Below, piece by piece: positions 46,701-58,859 of a DNA stretch of 64,000 bases. The number at the start of each line of letters is the position of its first letter. Positions within the stretch are counted from its first letter, which is position 1. The notes beneath the pieces were generated by a model. The model was not told where the DNA came from. It worked only from the letters and a program-made list of their open reading frames with translations, and did no database searches. Origin of the DNA: Augochlora pura (Eukaryota > Arthropoda > Insecta > Hymenoptera > Halictidae). The position numbers and the translations under genes are program-made. The stretch lies in assembly GCF_028453695.1 (NCBI RefSeq), contig NC_135778.1, positions 26,773,214-26,837,213 of the forward strand. The letters run 5' to 3'.

Positions 46701-47380
46701 ATAATTCATTTCATAAAATAATTGTCACAGTATTTTCCAATCCTTTGATAATAGTATTATAAAACATATACATTATATATACATCAGTAAAATTAGAAGG
46801 AACTATTTTAGCCATCGCCTAATAGTCATTCCGTCATCTATAAAAAAATATACATCCTAACAATTGAAAACGTTGTACCAGGTCTACAATCGAGAGCAGT
46901 TTAACTCAAGCCTTTCCTTTCAACAAATATACATATTTTAAGCATTTCTCAATATTTATAGTATTACACTACCATTCAAGACAGAATCTTCATTTGTAAT
47001 ATATAATTAAAAGCTTCGCAATGGCGTGCATGAGGCATTGCACGGCAACGCAGAAACGCCCGGAGGCGTTCGAAAAAAAGTGCACCTAATGTGATCGATT
47101 AGCACGGCAAGGTAGCCGGGGGTCCGGTTGAAACCGCAAGTGTCGAATTTCGCAGCGCAGGAGTGCCGTAGCCTGGGACACGATCGATATCCTTCCGGTC
47201 CAGGAGTGCAGGGACCCCGTTCAAATGCCAAGGTCCTGCGAAGGTGTCGCGCCACCAGGAAAAAGGAGGGAGTATCCTTTTTCCTGGGCGAACTTCCCAG
47301 GCAGCATGGATTAGCCGATCACCTCCTGTAGGGCCCCTCCAGGTCGCGGGTAACCCGGCCACGTGGTAGGGGGCGGATGA
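43800..47380. other. Intergenic region, decayed repeats and a pyrimidine tract
   Basis: 43800-44420 holds three or four loose copies of a ~120-200 bp piece with GTGACCTTTCACCTGTAC and TTTTGGTATT-like text, apparently amplified from the 3' end of the preceding gene. 45680-46060 is strongly T/C-rich. No supported exon. Confidence 0.5.
45680..46060 (+). repeat. Pyrimidine-rich repeat (TTTTCTTATTTTCCTAT type)
   Basis: About 380 nt of irregular 10-30-bp repeats made of TTTTC, TTATTTTCC and CTATTTT. Apparent Phe/Leu/Ile-rich open frames are artefacts of composition. Confidence 0.8.
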
Positions 47381-47387
47381 TCACCGC

Positions 47388-47394
47388 TATAAAT
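47388..47394 (+). promoter_or_regulatory. TATA box (TATAAAT) of the four-exon Cuticle_3 gene
   Basis: TATAAAT about 212 nt upstream of the proposed ATG at 47600. A CCAAGGTCC element (FTZ-F1-like half-site text) lies about 160 nt further upstream, near 47229. Confidence 0.55.
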
Positions 47395-47599
47395 GGTACC
47401 AACCGGCCGTTCTCCAGGAACACAAAACGCGAGACCGGGCCCGCGGCTAGCAGACGCCGGCCGAAGACGGAAACCACCGTCTCCCCATCAGTCCATCAGC
47501 AGCGCTTCGTCAGCCGGGAACGAAGGGAGGGACCCTGGTTTGGAAGAGGAGACCATAACCGAGGAGAGAGAAAGGGACCGCGCGTTTCACCCGGGCGAC

Positions 47600-50500
47600 A
47601 TGAGAGGCTTGGTGAGTCCCTGGCGGGCCCGGACCCGTTCGATCCGATCCGTACCGATCCGATCAGAATTCCCTCGGCGAACAAAGGAAAGTGAAAGGTT
47701 AGGGTAGATCGGGTCACTCGGCCAGGTCAGAGAAACGGCCCACGCAACGCGGCCAATCAGATCTCGCAACGCAACTGGCCAATCAATATCAACGATTCTA
47801 GCACCATTTTCGAAAATTACCCCTATTATTATTATACTTTTCTTTTTCAAACGCCTCCAATGCAAAAGATTCTAAATTACTAAATTTACATTTATATTGT
47901 TACTTATTTATTAATAGAGTGAAACAGGTTGCAAAATATGTAATATATACAGTGATTCGGTTCGAAAATGCAGAGAAATTTAACGTGTTAAAAGTAAGGA
48001 GGAAGAAAGTATATTTAATTTATGTATTTGTTATATGTAATATTTATTCTGGTTCTGATATATTTAATTATTCAAATAAACATTGTATTTCTAGCTGTTT
48101 ATGTCTTTGATCAATTTTTTGTTAAATCGCGTGACATTGCAGAAGTTAGTTACTTTCTGATCAGGTGATTCAGAGTAGAATTTTTTTTTAACTGATTAAT
48201 ACTGTAATATAAGCGGAGGAATAATTGCATGATATGGGTAATAATATTTTCTACAATTCTAGATCATTTTACTCGCGGTGGCAGCGAGCTGCAGGGCCGG
48301 CTACGTGAGTCAGCCGAGCTACGGAGACCAGCCCCAACTTCATGGCCAACCGGTTCCTCAAAGGTTCGCACCCCCGGCACCGGTCGGTCAAGACGGAAAC
48401 GTGATCGACACGCCGGAAGTAGCACAGGCGAAGGCGGCGCACTTCGCGGAGTTTGCTAGGGCTGCTGCGAGAGCCGCGGAGGAAGCCAAGAACCAACCCC
48501 AAACTGCAGAATACAGCCCACAGATTCCATCGCAGAATTACAATTACGCTCCTGCTCAGCCCACAGCTCCTACCTACCTCAGACAACCGAGCTATCAGTC
48601 CCAAGCTCCCGCCTATCAATCTGCTCCAGGTAAAATGGTTACACCATGCTGTTTGGATTGGTAGCTAACTTAGTTTGGTTACTAAGCTAGCTAACTTAGT
48701 AGATTCGGTTAGGTCAGAATTTAAGACTCGTTCATTGAATCTGGACTTGAAACTTGATTGAATCTGGATTTGAAACTTGATTGAATTAGGATTAAAACCT
48801 TAATTCAATCTAGACTTACGACTTGATTTAATCTGGGCTTAAAAACTTAATTCAATCTAGACATAAGACTTGATTTAATCTGGGCTCAAATCTTGACTAA
48901 AGTTAAACTTAAACTAGGCTTAACCTGAATCAAATATTCGACTAATTCTGAATTTGATTGGATATGGACTTAAAACTTAGCTAAATCTGGACTTGAATAT
49001 AGGCTAAACTGAATTTAAATTTTGACTAAATCAGAACTGAGAACTTGATTGGATATGAATTTAAAACTGGATTAGATTTTGATGTAAAACTTGGTTTAGG
49101 ATATTACTTAAAACTTGACTTAAAATTTGACTTAAATCTTGTCTATAAAATTCGACTAAAGCTTGATTATATTTTTATATTAAACTGAACTAAACTTGAA
49201 CTTAAGAGATCACTAGTTCTGTTATATGATTTGATCAAAATTTAACTAAATACGTATCAAAACTTGTGTCAGTCTGGACTAAAACTTGTCTAGTTGTGAA
49301 CTAAGACTAGTCTAATTCTAGATTAAGCTTATCTAAGCCTGCATTAAGTCCAATCCATGTAAAAATTAAAACTTATCTAAGTCTGGTTTAAGACTCGACT
49401 AAATCTTGATTATCTACGACAAACCTCGAGGTTACAAGCTAATAATCGTTAACAAAAATTGCAGTTCAGGCTCCGGTATACAGCCAGCCAAGCCCCGTGT
49501 CCTATCAACCGCAATACAGTAACAGCGCCAACTATGTTGGACCACAAAACTATGCCGCCGCCACCGCGAAGCCTACCCCCTTCGTTCCCGCCCCCCTCGC
49601 TGAAGATGGCACGGTAATTGACACGCCGGAAGTGGCAGCCCTGAAGGCCGCCAGGCTGGCGGAGTTGGCCGAGGCCGAGGCTAGGGCGTACAAGTACGCG
49701 CAAGACTTTAAACCGGAAGTTGGAGGCCAAGGTACGTTCCCGCACCCTTGAGGTATTTTTCGAAGTCATTGGCCGGGTCAAGTACCGGTTCAATTTTTAT
49801 TCGAGCCATTAAACAATCCGTAATTAATCTAAATAACACTTTCTCAAGACTAATGCATTTAAAATGTTATATAATTTATCGTTTCTCTGGAGATGGATAT
49901 GTTAAGGAAAATTTCTGACAAAAATACACCTAAATATTAGAAATATTTAGGACTATTTATTATTATTTAGGACTTTGTTTATTAATTTTTTTAAACATTT
50001 TGAGGCATTTGTTTTTCGATAAATTTATTAAGACGTTTGGGCAGTTTTATTCGTGATAATACTAATTGTTTTGTTGGTAATTATACTAATTATTTCATTG
50101 TTAATAATACTAATTGTTATAATAAAAGTAGATAGAGTTACGATAGATGTAGTCTGGCTCCAATTGGACCCGGGCACCGTCATCCGGGCGACACAGTGAA
50201 ACAGAGCGCAATATCGATTGAGAAAAATGCATAAACGGTGCTCGTGTAACAATAGCTATGATAATACTTTTCGCAGACGGTAACATTTAACCATTGGCTA
50301 GATATGGATACATTTGTGACAGCCTAATGCGATGCCGCAGTCGGACGGTTTCCCAACGGCTTAATCGTTCGATTGTTCTTGTGGGAATGGTCCGTAGAGA
50401 CACTAATCGCTCCGACTATAATCGTGAATTAGCCATTCTTCGTCACGAATATTAAACAGGGTCACCGCGGGTCAAGCACTGACTTCTGTGAACGACCTTA

Positions 50501-51477
50501 AGAACTGCAATCTATTTATTAATACCTGAACCATATTTAAAAAAAAGAACAATTATCAACCTTTAACACGGTCGTCGAACGTACAACTCTATAAATCTTT
50601 AACATAATCATTTAAACTTCCACGCAATCCTCTATTGGCTCGTTAATTCTGCAAGAACTAATAATTATAAACAATGTAAAGTGAATTAAATAGTTATGAA
50701 GCTTTTGTAAGATCATTTTACAGGAACTAAAAGCAATTTGCCTTCGTCGATTGAAAGCTTATTAATATTTAAGAGACGATAAAAATTTCACTACACCTTG
50801 TTAATTGTTTAAATTAGGGCTTATTAATCGTTTAAATTAGAGTTTATTAATTGCTTAGATTGGAGCTTGTTAATTACCTAACAAGACCTTCTTAAATATG
50901 CGCTTTTTGTATTGAAACAATAGACAAACAATTGCATTAAGATCTGCAGTCTACTCGTCGAGTTTGCAGGGTTTCAGCGTAAATACAGTTGTACTTGCTG
51001 ATTCGGAAACATGCGTTCGTTTACCGAAACAATGAGTGGCAGCGATTGTCAGTCCGGTTAGGGGTTAAACGAGAACGAACCCGGTTGACAGCCGGAGGAA
51101 GTGACGGGCCAGAACCGGTTCCATTTGTTCCGTATTAACTGGCGGCCTGCACCCAAAAGCGGGCCGAGCTATTTCGACATCTTACTTGGCAGCGCGGGGA
51201 TCGTGTGTCGGATTTAAGCTGATTGAATATCTCGCGTCGACGACGCATCCACCCGCGCGTTTAATCGACCGTTAATTTCTCAATCCCAAGGACGTTATTA
51301 ATATTTGTTGCAGCCTACGCTGGACCGGCCGGTCAAGTTCCTTACAACGTCGGACAATACAACGTTCCTGCGCCGCAAGTGCTTCCGGGCCCGGGACTGC
51401 CTTATCACGCTCAGCAAGCCGCTTACGCGAAATCACCGTTCCCAGCACAAAGCTATCAAAGAGTCAGCACCTACTGA
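47600..51477 (+). CDS. Cuticle_3-type protein with Gln/Tyr/Pro-rich spacers, four exons
   Basis: A secreted cuticle protein of 269 residues. Exons 47600-47611 (MRGL), 48263-48629, 49465-49731 and 51314-51477 join in phases 0, 1 and 1; the third exon is symmetric and could be skipped or duplicated without frame change. The signal peptide is MRGLIILLAVAASCRA. Two modules are present, GQDGNVIDTPEVAQAKAAH and AEDGTVIDTPEVAALKAAR, each followed by an Ala/Glu helix-like stretch. Spacers are rich in Gln, Tyr, Ser, Ala and Pro (SQPSYGDQPQLHGQP, YQSQAPAYQSAP) and the C-terminus is YQRVSTY. The Tyr/Gln content suggests sites for cross-linking, as in sclerotised cuticle (inference). Confidence 0.9.
48690..49430. 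repeat. Degenerate short tandem array in intron 2
   Basis: Irregular repeats of ACTTGATTGAATCTGGACTTAAAA-like text (24-60 bp) fill most of the 835-bp intron. Confidence 0.75.
49735..51310 (+). other. Third intron of the four-exon Cuticle_3 gene
   Basis: 1.58 kb with no coding segment. AT-rich, with a small AATTGTTTAAATTAG(A/G)GCTTATTAAT repeat around 50800-50880. Confidence 0.7.
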
Positions 51478-51527
51478 TCCTGGACAATTTTCACGCAAAA
51501 TCGGGACATCTGTACATAATTTAGGCC

Positions 51528-51533
51528 AATAAA
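51528..51533 (+). terminator. Polyadenylation signal AATAAA
   Basis: AATAAA 50 nt after the stop codon at 51475-51477. Confidence 0.8.
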
Positions 51534-52839
51534 TTGTTCACATTTTTTAAAAAATATACGTAATCGTCGCTTTTATTTAGTGAAACGATCCTACCCGCTC
51601 TGCGCCAAGCACATTCCGTGATCACGTAATTAAATGATCGTAGTCTCTTCTCTCTAGTGGAAAATGATTCGAAATACTTTCGAAATTAAAAAGGACGTAC
51701 GGTTTGATGTTATGCCATGTCCGTTCGCGTAATTGAAATGCAATTATCGCATCCGATTACATCAGATTTGCGTATCGCATCCGTTGAATCTGGCGCAGGA
51801 TTTTATTTATTCCGAATCTTTTCTGTTTCTCCTTTCTTGCATATTCTCATCTTGATCTTGTTTCTGCGGTCACGGGGAAAGACCGCAGATCGTTGTTATT
51901 ATTATTTCGACTTGCGCAACACACGATTTCGAAGATACAGTACAAGAAAGTGAACAGGCTGTTGTCCTTCGGCTGATTTTTCCGCGTAACGTAAGATCGC
52001 GCGCGGGACAATTGATTTGCTTATCGGTCGACAGCGGGCGAGAGACAACGCGCCGAGGATGAAAAGCCGTTTGCCCGCGTAGGAAGAGAACACGATCGAC
52101 GCATCGAGACGTTTCGATCGCGTCGGAGCGTAACACGGCTCGTGCCAGGCATATTTATCGGCTGGAAGTGGGTCGATAAAACGCGCAGTTCGAGGAGTCA
52201 CCGAATCTAAGGCCGCCCGCACGCAGGAATCGCGAGCGCGTTTCGGTCAACGCGAGACCGCAGGTTAACCCACATTCGATTTCGCTATGCACTGCGGTTA
52301 AGCGTAATCCAAGAATTAGAAAGAAATCCACGGACTGGACCGAGAGTCAGCGAGAACACTTCTTCAGGGCCGACCCGTGCCGGCTTCTTTCGACGACAAT
52401 CGCCGCGGCGCATTGCTGCGCGTTTCTTTTTTCACGGGAGAACCCTACACCGCTGGAAACGCGCTAACGAAAGAATACGATTCAGCAAATCGATTTTGTG
52501 TTTTTTTATTTACCGTAACCGTCGATACGAAATCGTCGTGACGCAAAGTTTACGCAAAGTTTGCGAAAGATTACGCCTCAACCGAGAGATAAAAATCGAC
52601 GCGGCAAGGGAGAGATCGGATGATCGGTTAATCGTGTTGGAACTACTGCGTTGCTTACGGCAACGATTGTTCCATACCACTGCGGTTTACGGAGAAAAAG
52701 TTCTATGAAGACGGCAGAAAGCGCTCGACATGGTACATTGGAAAAAATTGTAGAGTGATTTGATTTGTCCTTGCGTTTAGTATCGTGTTGAGCGATTTTT
52801 AGTAATTACATTTGAGCGAAACTTCGTCTAGATGCACTT

Positions 52840-53420
52840 TGAACTCAGGTTAGACCTACTTTAAAGTGACCTAGACTTAATTTAGGTTTGACTTAAGCTT
52901 GGTTTAGAACTGATTTAGACCTGATTTAGGCCTGATTCAGATCTTGATTTATACTTGATTTAAACCTTATTCAGACTACACTTAGATTTTATTTAAACCT
53001 TGATATAGGTCTAATTTAGATCTCGATTTAGACTTCAATTAGACCTCAAGTTGGACTTTGATTCCGACCTGATATATACTTGAATTAGGCTTGACTTATA
53101 CTCGATGTCTAATATTCGATTTCTACTTGACTTAGACTTAATTCAGACTTGATTTAGTCTTGATTTAGGCTTGACATAGACTTATCTTCTAACATTTGAT
53201 TTTCACTAGACTTATTCAGGCCTGATTTAGTCATAAGTTAGACTTAATTCAGACTTGATTTAGTCTCGACTTAGACTTGATTCAGACTTCATTTAATCTC
53301 GATTTAGACTTGATACAGACTTAATTTAGTGTTGACTTAGACTTAATGCAGACTTTATTTGGTCTTGATTTAGATTTCATTTAAACTCGTCAGTCGATTT
53401 AGACCCGCCGCAATTCTATT
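52840..53420. repeat. Degenerate short tandem array (GATTTAGACTTGATTCAGACTT type)
   Basis: Dozens of diverged 18-40-bp pieces such as GACTTGATTTAGTCTTGA. The text resembles the arrays in the heph intron (8030-9185) and the R&R gene intron (35850-36310). Confidence 0.8.
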
Positions 53421-54714
53421 CCAGGACTAAATCTAATTCTTAGTCGTACCAGAAGCTGCAGACCTAAATTGAAGCCTAACGCAGGCCCGAGTTTCCCTGC
53501 GGAGATTTCCTATAGTTTTCGGGATGGGACACAGACTTTATTGAAAGGGAATTACTTTGTAGCTGCAGGCTGCCTCCAGACCGAATGTTACAACATAGGT
53601 CACCGGTGTACGAAAGACGTGAGAAGAAACGATCCGGGGAACGGAGATTCGTTCCTCCTGAACGAACTCGAACATCGTGATTCGCCGTTTTTACCAGCAG
53701 AAAGGTTGAGAATTGTAACTTATTCGGACTGGCATTTCCGAGGCCGTCGACGTGGCAATACCGAGATACCATCGAATTTTCAATTTTGAAACCACCACTT
53801 TCAACGCTGAATATCAACCAATTGAACGGGGTAAATGTGTGAATTACTGTGCCCATTAAAGTGACGAAGTCTTGGACAAATTAAATAATTCGTTTTGACT
53901 ACGTCACGCTTCTTTGAACTTTCTACTGAAACAAAACATCCTTAGGTCAGTAATACTATTTATAAATATAAGAAAAATTATTGTAAAGCCACGGTTACGT
54001 TATGGTGGCACAGTAATTGACACACTTGGTAGATTTAATTCGCCCTAATTTAAAATTGCTTGTGCGCCGCTCGAGATTTAGACTATTCGACGAGGCACGT
54101 ACTTTCGCGGTGTTTTTTGACGTACGAGATCTGTGTCGAAAAAGTTCGCGTAATGCCTGCAAAAGGTTAAGCGTTCGGTTTCTCAGCCCCGTTTCCCAAA
54201 GGTGGCAACGTTAACAATCAACCCGGACCGAATATGCTATAATCACGTTGCAGCCGATACAGAGATTATATGCTACGTGGGCCAGGTTTTGCGTAAAACT
54301 TTTGCGCAACCGTTTCCTCACGAAAGTCATCGACCCGGCCGTGTCATGTTACGTCGTAAACAGGGAATCTGAATCTATGCTAATTAACCGTAGCGGTTCG
54401 GCACGCCTGTTACGCTAATCGTCCGGCGTCTGATTAGTTTCTTGATGTAGCACGACAGCCGGTAAAATAAGACGCCAGACGGACAAGAAATCAGTGACGT
54501 GAGGTAACATTGATTCGAGACATTAAAAAATGAACGCCGGTTTCGCTTTCGATTTTTACTGGTTATAAAAATATTGATCCTTTGGACTTGTGCTAAAGAC
54601 TGTTATATCGAATTGATTTATATTTATAAAACTATTTTATAAACTGCACTAAATCGTATGAGAATAATTATGTGAGGTCTAAATTAATTTTTGAAGTGAA
54701 TGATGCTTTGATTG

Positions 54715-55240
54715 GATTCTAGAGAAAAATTGTAATGATGATTAGGCTGTTTAGAGGACTTAGAGAAAAATCGTGATGACAACTTCAGTGTGTCGGAGAT
54801 TGAGAAAAAATTGTGATAATGATTTGACTGTATTGGTGACTAAAAAAAAATTATGATGATAATTTGATTGTATCAGTGACTAAGAAAAACAATGTGGTGA
54901 TAATTTGTCTGTGTTAGGGACGAAGAAAAAATTATGATTACGATTTGACAATGTCCTAGACCTGCAGAAAAAATATGATAATGATTTAACTGTCTCGGTG
55001 ACTGAAAAAAATTGTGATAATGATTTGGCTGTGTCAAACACCAAGAAAAAAATTATCATGATGATTTAACTATACTAGAAACCTGAGAGGAACATTATCA
55101 TGGTGACATAACCATGTCAAAGACCTAGACAAAAATTGTGATGATAATTTGACTGTATTATATACCTAGAAAAAAATTGTGACGACGACTAGACTGTGTC
55201 AAATAGCTAGAAAATGTTTATGACGACGATTTGACCGATG
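54715..55240. repeat. ~40-bp tandem array (GAGAAAAATTGTGATGATGATTT type)
   Basis: About 13 units of roughly 40 bp; for example starts at 54721, 54762, 54802, 54841 and 54881. A TGACTGTGTC segment separates the A-rich pieces. Confidence 0.85.
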
Positions 55241-56095
55241 ACAATAAGATGTTAATAATTTCAAGAAGAAGCAAATGGTAATTGGCTGGCCTGTATCTGT
55301 AGCGGCGTTTATATGGGGACGAAATCTCATCGTGGAAAGAGGACTGCCTTGAAGGGATCACAGGAGGATCTATGATCCCGTCTAGTCGTCCGTGAATCAA
55401 GGCGTGTTTCGAAACCGCAGAAAAGTGCTGCCTAAGTTGCATAGTCGTTTCTTGCGACGCCGCGGCGGGGGTGTGCTGTTGCACTACACTGAAAAGTGAC
55501 CTCGAAAAGTCGCGTAGAAACATCAGGGACACTCGAGGGAACTGCTGCAATATAAACATTAATGCAATACATACATTAGAGCAACGTAAACGTCAGTGCA
55601 CCTTTAATATTAATGCAATAGAAAAATTAACGTGGCATCAATAGACTGTAACCGTAAATCTATGAAAAATATTTTAAAAAGGAACCTTACGGATCGTCTT
55701 CTATCCTAGATCTAAATTATATAAACACATAACCAATTGTTATAAATCTACATAAAGTTAAAATCAATGCTCTTAGCTTATAACATAAGACAAAAAAAAT
55801 TTAATATTTTCGTGAATAATTTTAAATACAATAAATATAGTCTCAAAGCTTACCATATATTATAGAATTCTTGAAGAAACTGTTTTCCCTAAAAATATAA
55901 ACTGATTTTTCTCAGACGATCCATCGCTGGATTCAGTGATCCATACTATAGGCTGTAGCAACTACAGTTTCCTTTCCTGCTGGTTTCGCAGGATCACAGT
56001 TGACATTCGTGACAGAAACGAAACAATTATGGTATCGATTATCGTCTCGGGTGTGATCATCGTAACGTGGTTTGCGCGCGGTGACACCGCGACGC

Positions 56096-56102
56096 TATAA
56101 AA
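56096..56102 (+). promoter_or_regulatory. TATA box (TATAAAA) of the three-module Cuticle_3 gene
   Basis: TATAAAA 81 nt upstream of the proposed ATG at 56177. Confidence 0.8.
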
Positions 56103-56176
56103 GCAAGATCGATCGATCGAACGTGATACACTCGCAATCGAGACGTTCGTTTCGTGGTCGGTGGTGTCTTGGCAGC

Positions 56177-57590
56177 ATGAGATTAATTGTAAGTGCGATC
56201 ACAGTCCCGAGAAACATGAATTTCGGATTCCAGCGACACGAATCCGTACGGAGGGCGCCGATTAATTCCGTAAACCGACAGTTTCGTTTTCACTCTCTGT
56301 CATCGGAGCTATAGAAAATTCACAAGCTCGGCTTCGAATTATTTTTTTTTATTAATTTCGACCGATTAATTACAGTGTCTCTCGAACCGTTTCCCCTGAT
56401 TTTCTAGATAGTTCTGGCTGCGTTGGTCGCGACCACTGCTGGAACGTACGAGGACAAATATTACCAGTACAGAGGCCCAGCAGCGCCGCTTAACAGCGAT
56501 GGGATGGTGATGGACACGCCGGAAGTTGCCTCCGCGAGGGCGGCCCACTTCGCGATGCACGCGGAGGCCATGGCCAGGCTGAGGAACGCCAGGAAAGACT
56601 ATGATGAGGCGTACGAGAACGGCGACATGACGATGATGATGATGCCCGAAGCGATGCCACAGATGACTGAGGCTACGCCGCCACCGAAACGCCAACGTCA
56701 ACGACCTATGATGGCGCCACTCGCTCCCGATGGCCGTGTCATGGACACACCCGAGGTAAGTAAAAAACATAGTCATCGTCGTTGGCACGCGGCGATCGCG
56801 ACGAAAAGTTGCCCAGGCTCGAGGGAGTGGCCGTGTCCTTGATTCCGATGCCGAAGGTCGCCGCTAGATGGTGCTTGAATCTACGAAATTTCAAGTCCCG
56901 CGAAAGCATTCGTATTTTGATATTTAATATATCATGTAGATCGAGTGCAAAAAATCACTCGCGTTTATTAACATTTCTCGAACATAAAATAGAATAAAAG
57001 ACGACTTTTTAATGTCTATGATAAAAGAAAAAAATTGACTTTCTGATATCTTTCTAACTTTGATAGCTTTCATTGATGCTAGAAGTCTTCAGTGGAAAAT
57101 TATTGAACCGAGTGCTTCTTCAACAAAAATTAAATTTTTCTAAATTTTTTGCAAAATTAAATCTTTTCAGAACGATTTTTCGAGCAACCGAATATATTTC
57201 ATTTTTATACCATCTTCGCTGTACTACTAACATTATGCGTACTCGACCCTCCACAAGAGTTAATTGTTTACCCAATGTTTGTTCGAATTTCATTCGTAGG
57301 TGGCCGCCGCCAAATCCGCCCATATGGCGGCGCACGCCCGCGCGGCGTCCAAGGCGTCCGAGTTGTACGAATTGGACGTGTACGACGGTAGGAAGAATTT
57401 GGTTTATTTGGCGCCGATACGATTGACCTACAAACAACTCGACCCGATTGGCTACCGTGGACCATTTGCGCCGCTAGGGTCCGATGGGCGTGTCGTTGAC
57501 ACACCGGAAGTGGCGAGGGCGCGCGAGGCGCACATGAAGGCTCACGCACGCGCCGTTGCCATGTCTACGCAGAATGATCTATACTACTGA
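56177..57590 (+). CDS. Cuticle_3-type protein with three motif copies and Met-rich/basic linker
   Basis: A secreted cuticle protein of 216 residues. Exons 56177-56188 (MRLI), 56408-56755 and 57300-57590 all join in phase 0. The signal peptide is MRLIIVLAALVATTAG. Three modules: NSDGMVMDTPEVASARAAH, APDGRVMDTPE|VAAAKSAH (split by intron 2 between Glu and Val) and GSDGRVVDTPEVARAREAH. Each is followed by an Ala/His-rich helix-like stretch (AHARAASKASEL, AHARAVAM). Between modules 1 and 2 lie an acidic/Met-rich segment (NGDMTMMMMPEAMPQMTEA) and a basic PPPKRQRQRP. These are unusual for the family and could be a proteolytic or metal-binding site (inference). It ends TQNDLYY. Confidence 0.92.
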
Positions 57591-57645
57591 CCGGGGCAAA
57601 TGCCAGGCGACTTGGGTACGTGGACAGAGAACTGAGAATCGAATT

Positions 57646-57651
57646 AATAAA
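57646..57651 (+). terminator. Polyadenylation signal AATAAA
   Basis: AATAAA 55 nt after the stop codon at 57588-57590. Confidence 0.8.
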
Positions 57652-57699
57652 AATTATATCCTCGTTCCTGGTACTTTATTAGGAAGCATAGTCTGTACC

Positions 57700-58850
57700 T
57701 GATTTCTGTAATGGCCCGTGGGGATATATCGTTCAGCCGTGAAAATTGCAGATTAAGAGCGTAGGTGTCTGTAAATACCGTTAGTATCGATCATTTCGTC
57801 TAAGCGGATTAAGCGTAGGTCTTCATATTGCTGAGCGTTGCAATTTGAACTTAATTGCCATATGCGTAATCGTTAACGATTAAGGCACACTCGCGGTAGC
57901 GTTTAAGCTAAGACGTCGAGCTATCAATTGTTTGCCTGTAGCAGGAGCTTAGTGTGCGAAGGGCAGTCGAATTAGAGTGCTTTTTGTTTATTGCCACCAA
58001 TATGTATTCTGTACACGGTATTATGTCTTCGTGAAATACAAATGTGTTTCTCTTGTTCTTCTTCTTTCTTCGATGGTCCACCCACTCCGTTAGCCGCTCG
58101 TTCACCTACCAAGATTATGCTCCTACCTGCTTACTAACCTCTCTATTAATCCCCTATGCACTTGGCAATTGTCTCGCAACGAGACCTATTGTTTCAATCG
58201 CTGGTGGATCCCGGTGATTACCCTTTTCCCAACTCCTACACGCCTAATTACCCGCGTTTAGGAACGCGGCCATCCGTTCGTCCCAAACCACCAAATTATG
58301 CCAACGTCGCCTCCCAATTCCACCTCCGTCGTTGTCCCCGCTCGAATGCCACTCGACGAGCGGACACCGATCTCGCGGTCGATGCAATATCATTTCAGAC
58401 GTGACTGGGGAGGCCACGTGGGCTCAGCGTGCACTTATTCTGTCATCCCACACCGTGCCGGATTACTCACGCTCGAATGTAGGCAAAATAACCGAGAGCA
58501 GGTACAGTGGGCGTCGTCCAATGAGAAATCGAAAGGAAGAGCACTCCCAGCTTGGCCTAGGTCTTGTGCAACCCGGATTCCGCCGTATCAGAATTCCCCG
58601 ACACCGACCAGAATTCACGAGCGTGACGTGTCTATCGTTGACATTTGATAAATGTAATTTAGGGACACTCCCAGCTGGCAATTAATATTCCAATAATATT
58701 TCTGTGTACACCTATCCTGCTGCGATGACGCGTGGGACTGAGACCTACTTGATCGGAGACTGATTGAACTCTGAAGTTAGTTCGCGGCGATAGGTGTCTC
58801 TAGGTATAGTCTGTGTCTGCTTGGCAGGTACGAAGAAGGGCCGGTTATGA
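57700..58850. other. Intergenic region, no gene identified
   Basis: 58150-58690 is open in several frames at once because of its composition (for example PFPNSYTPNYPRLGTRPSVR), but it has no domain, signal peptide or clear splice structure that I can support. Confidence 0.4.
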
Positions 58851-58859
58851 AATTCAAAT

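Larger units (their letters stand above)
51560..56080. other. Intergenic region with two tandem arrays
   Basis: No supported gene. Arrays at 52840-53420 and 54715-55240 are listed separately. A 113-codon minus-strand frame at 55218-55559 follows an acceptor-like TTGCAG but has no known domain and no partner exon. Confidence 0.45.

Noticed and set aside
58150..58690. Possible gene in a GC-richer block with three open plus-strand frames
   Set aside because: Frames conflict, and there is no signal peptide, domain or credible intron structure.
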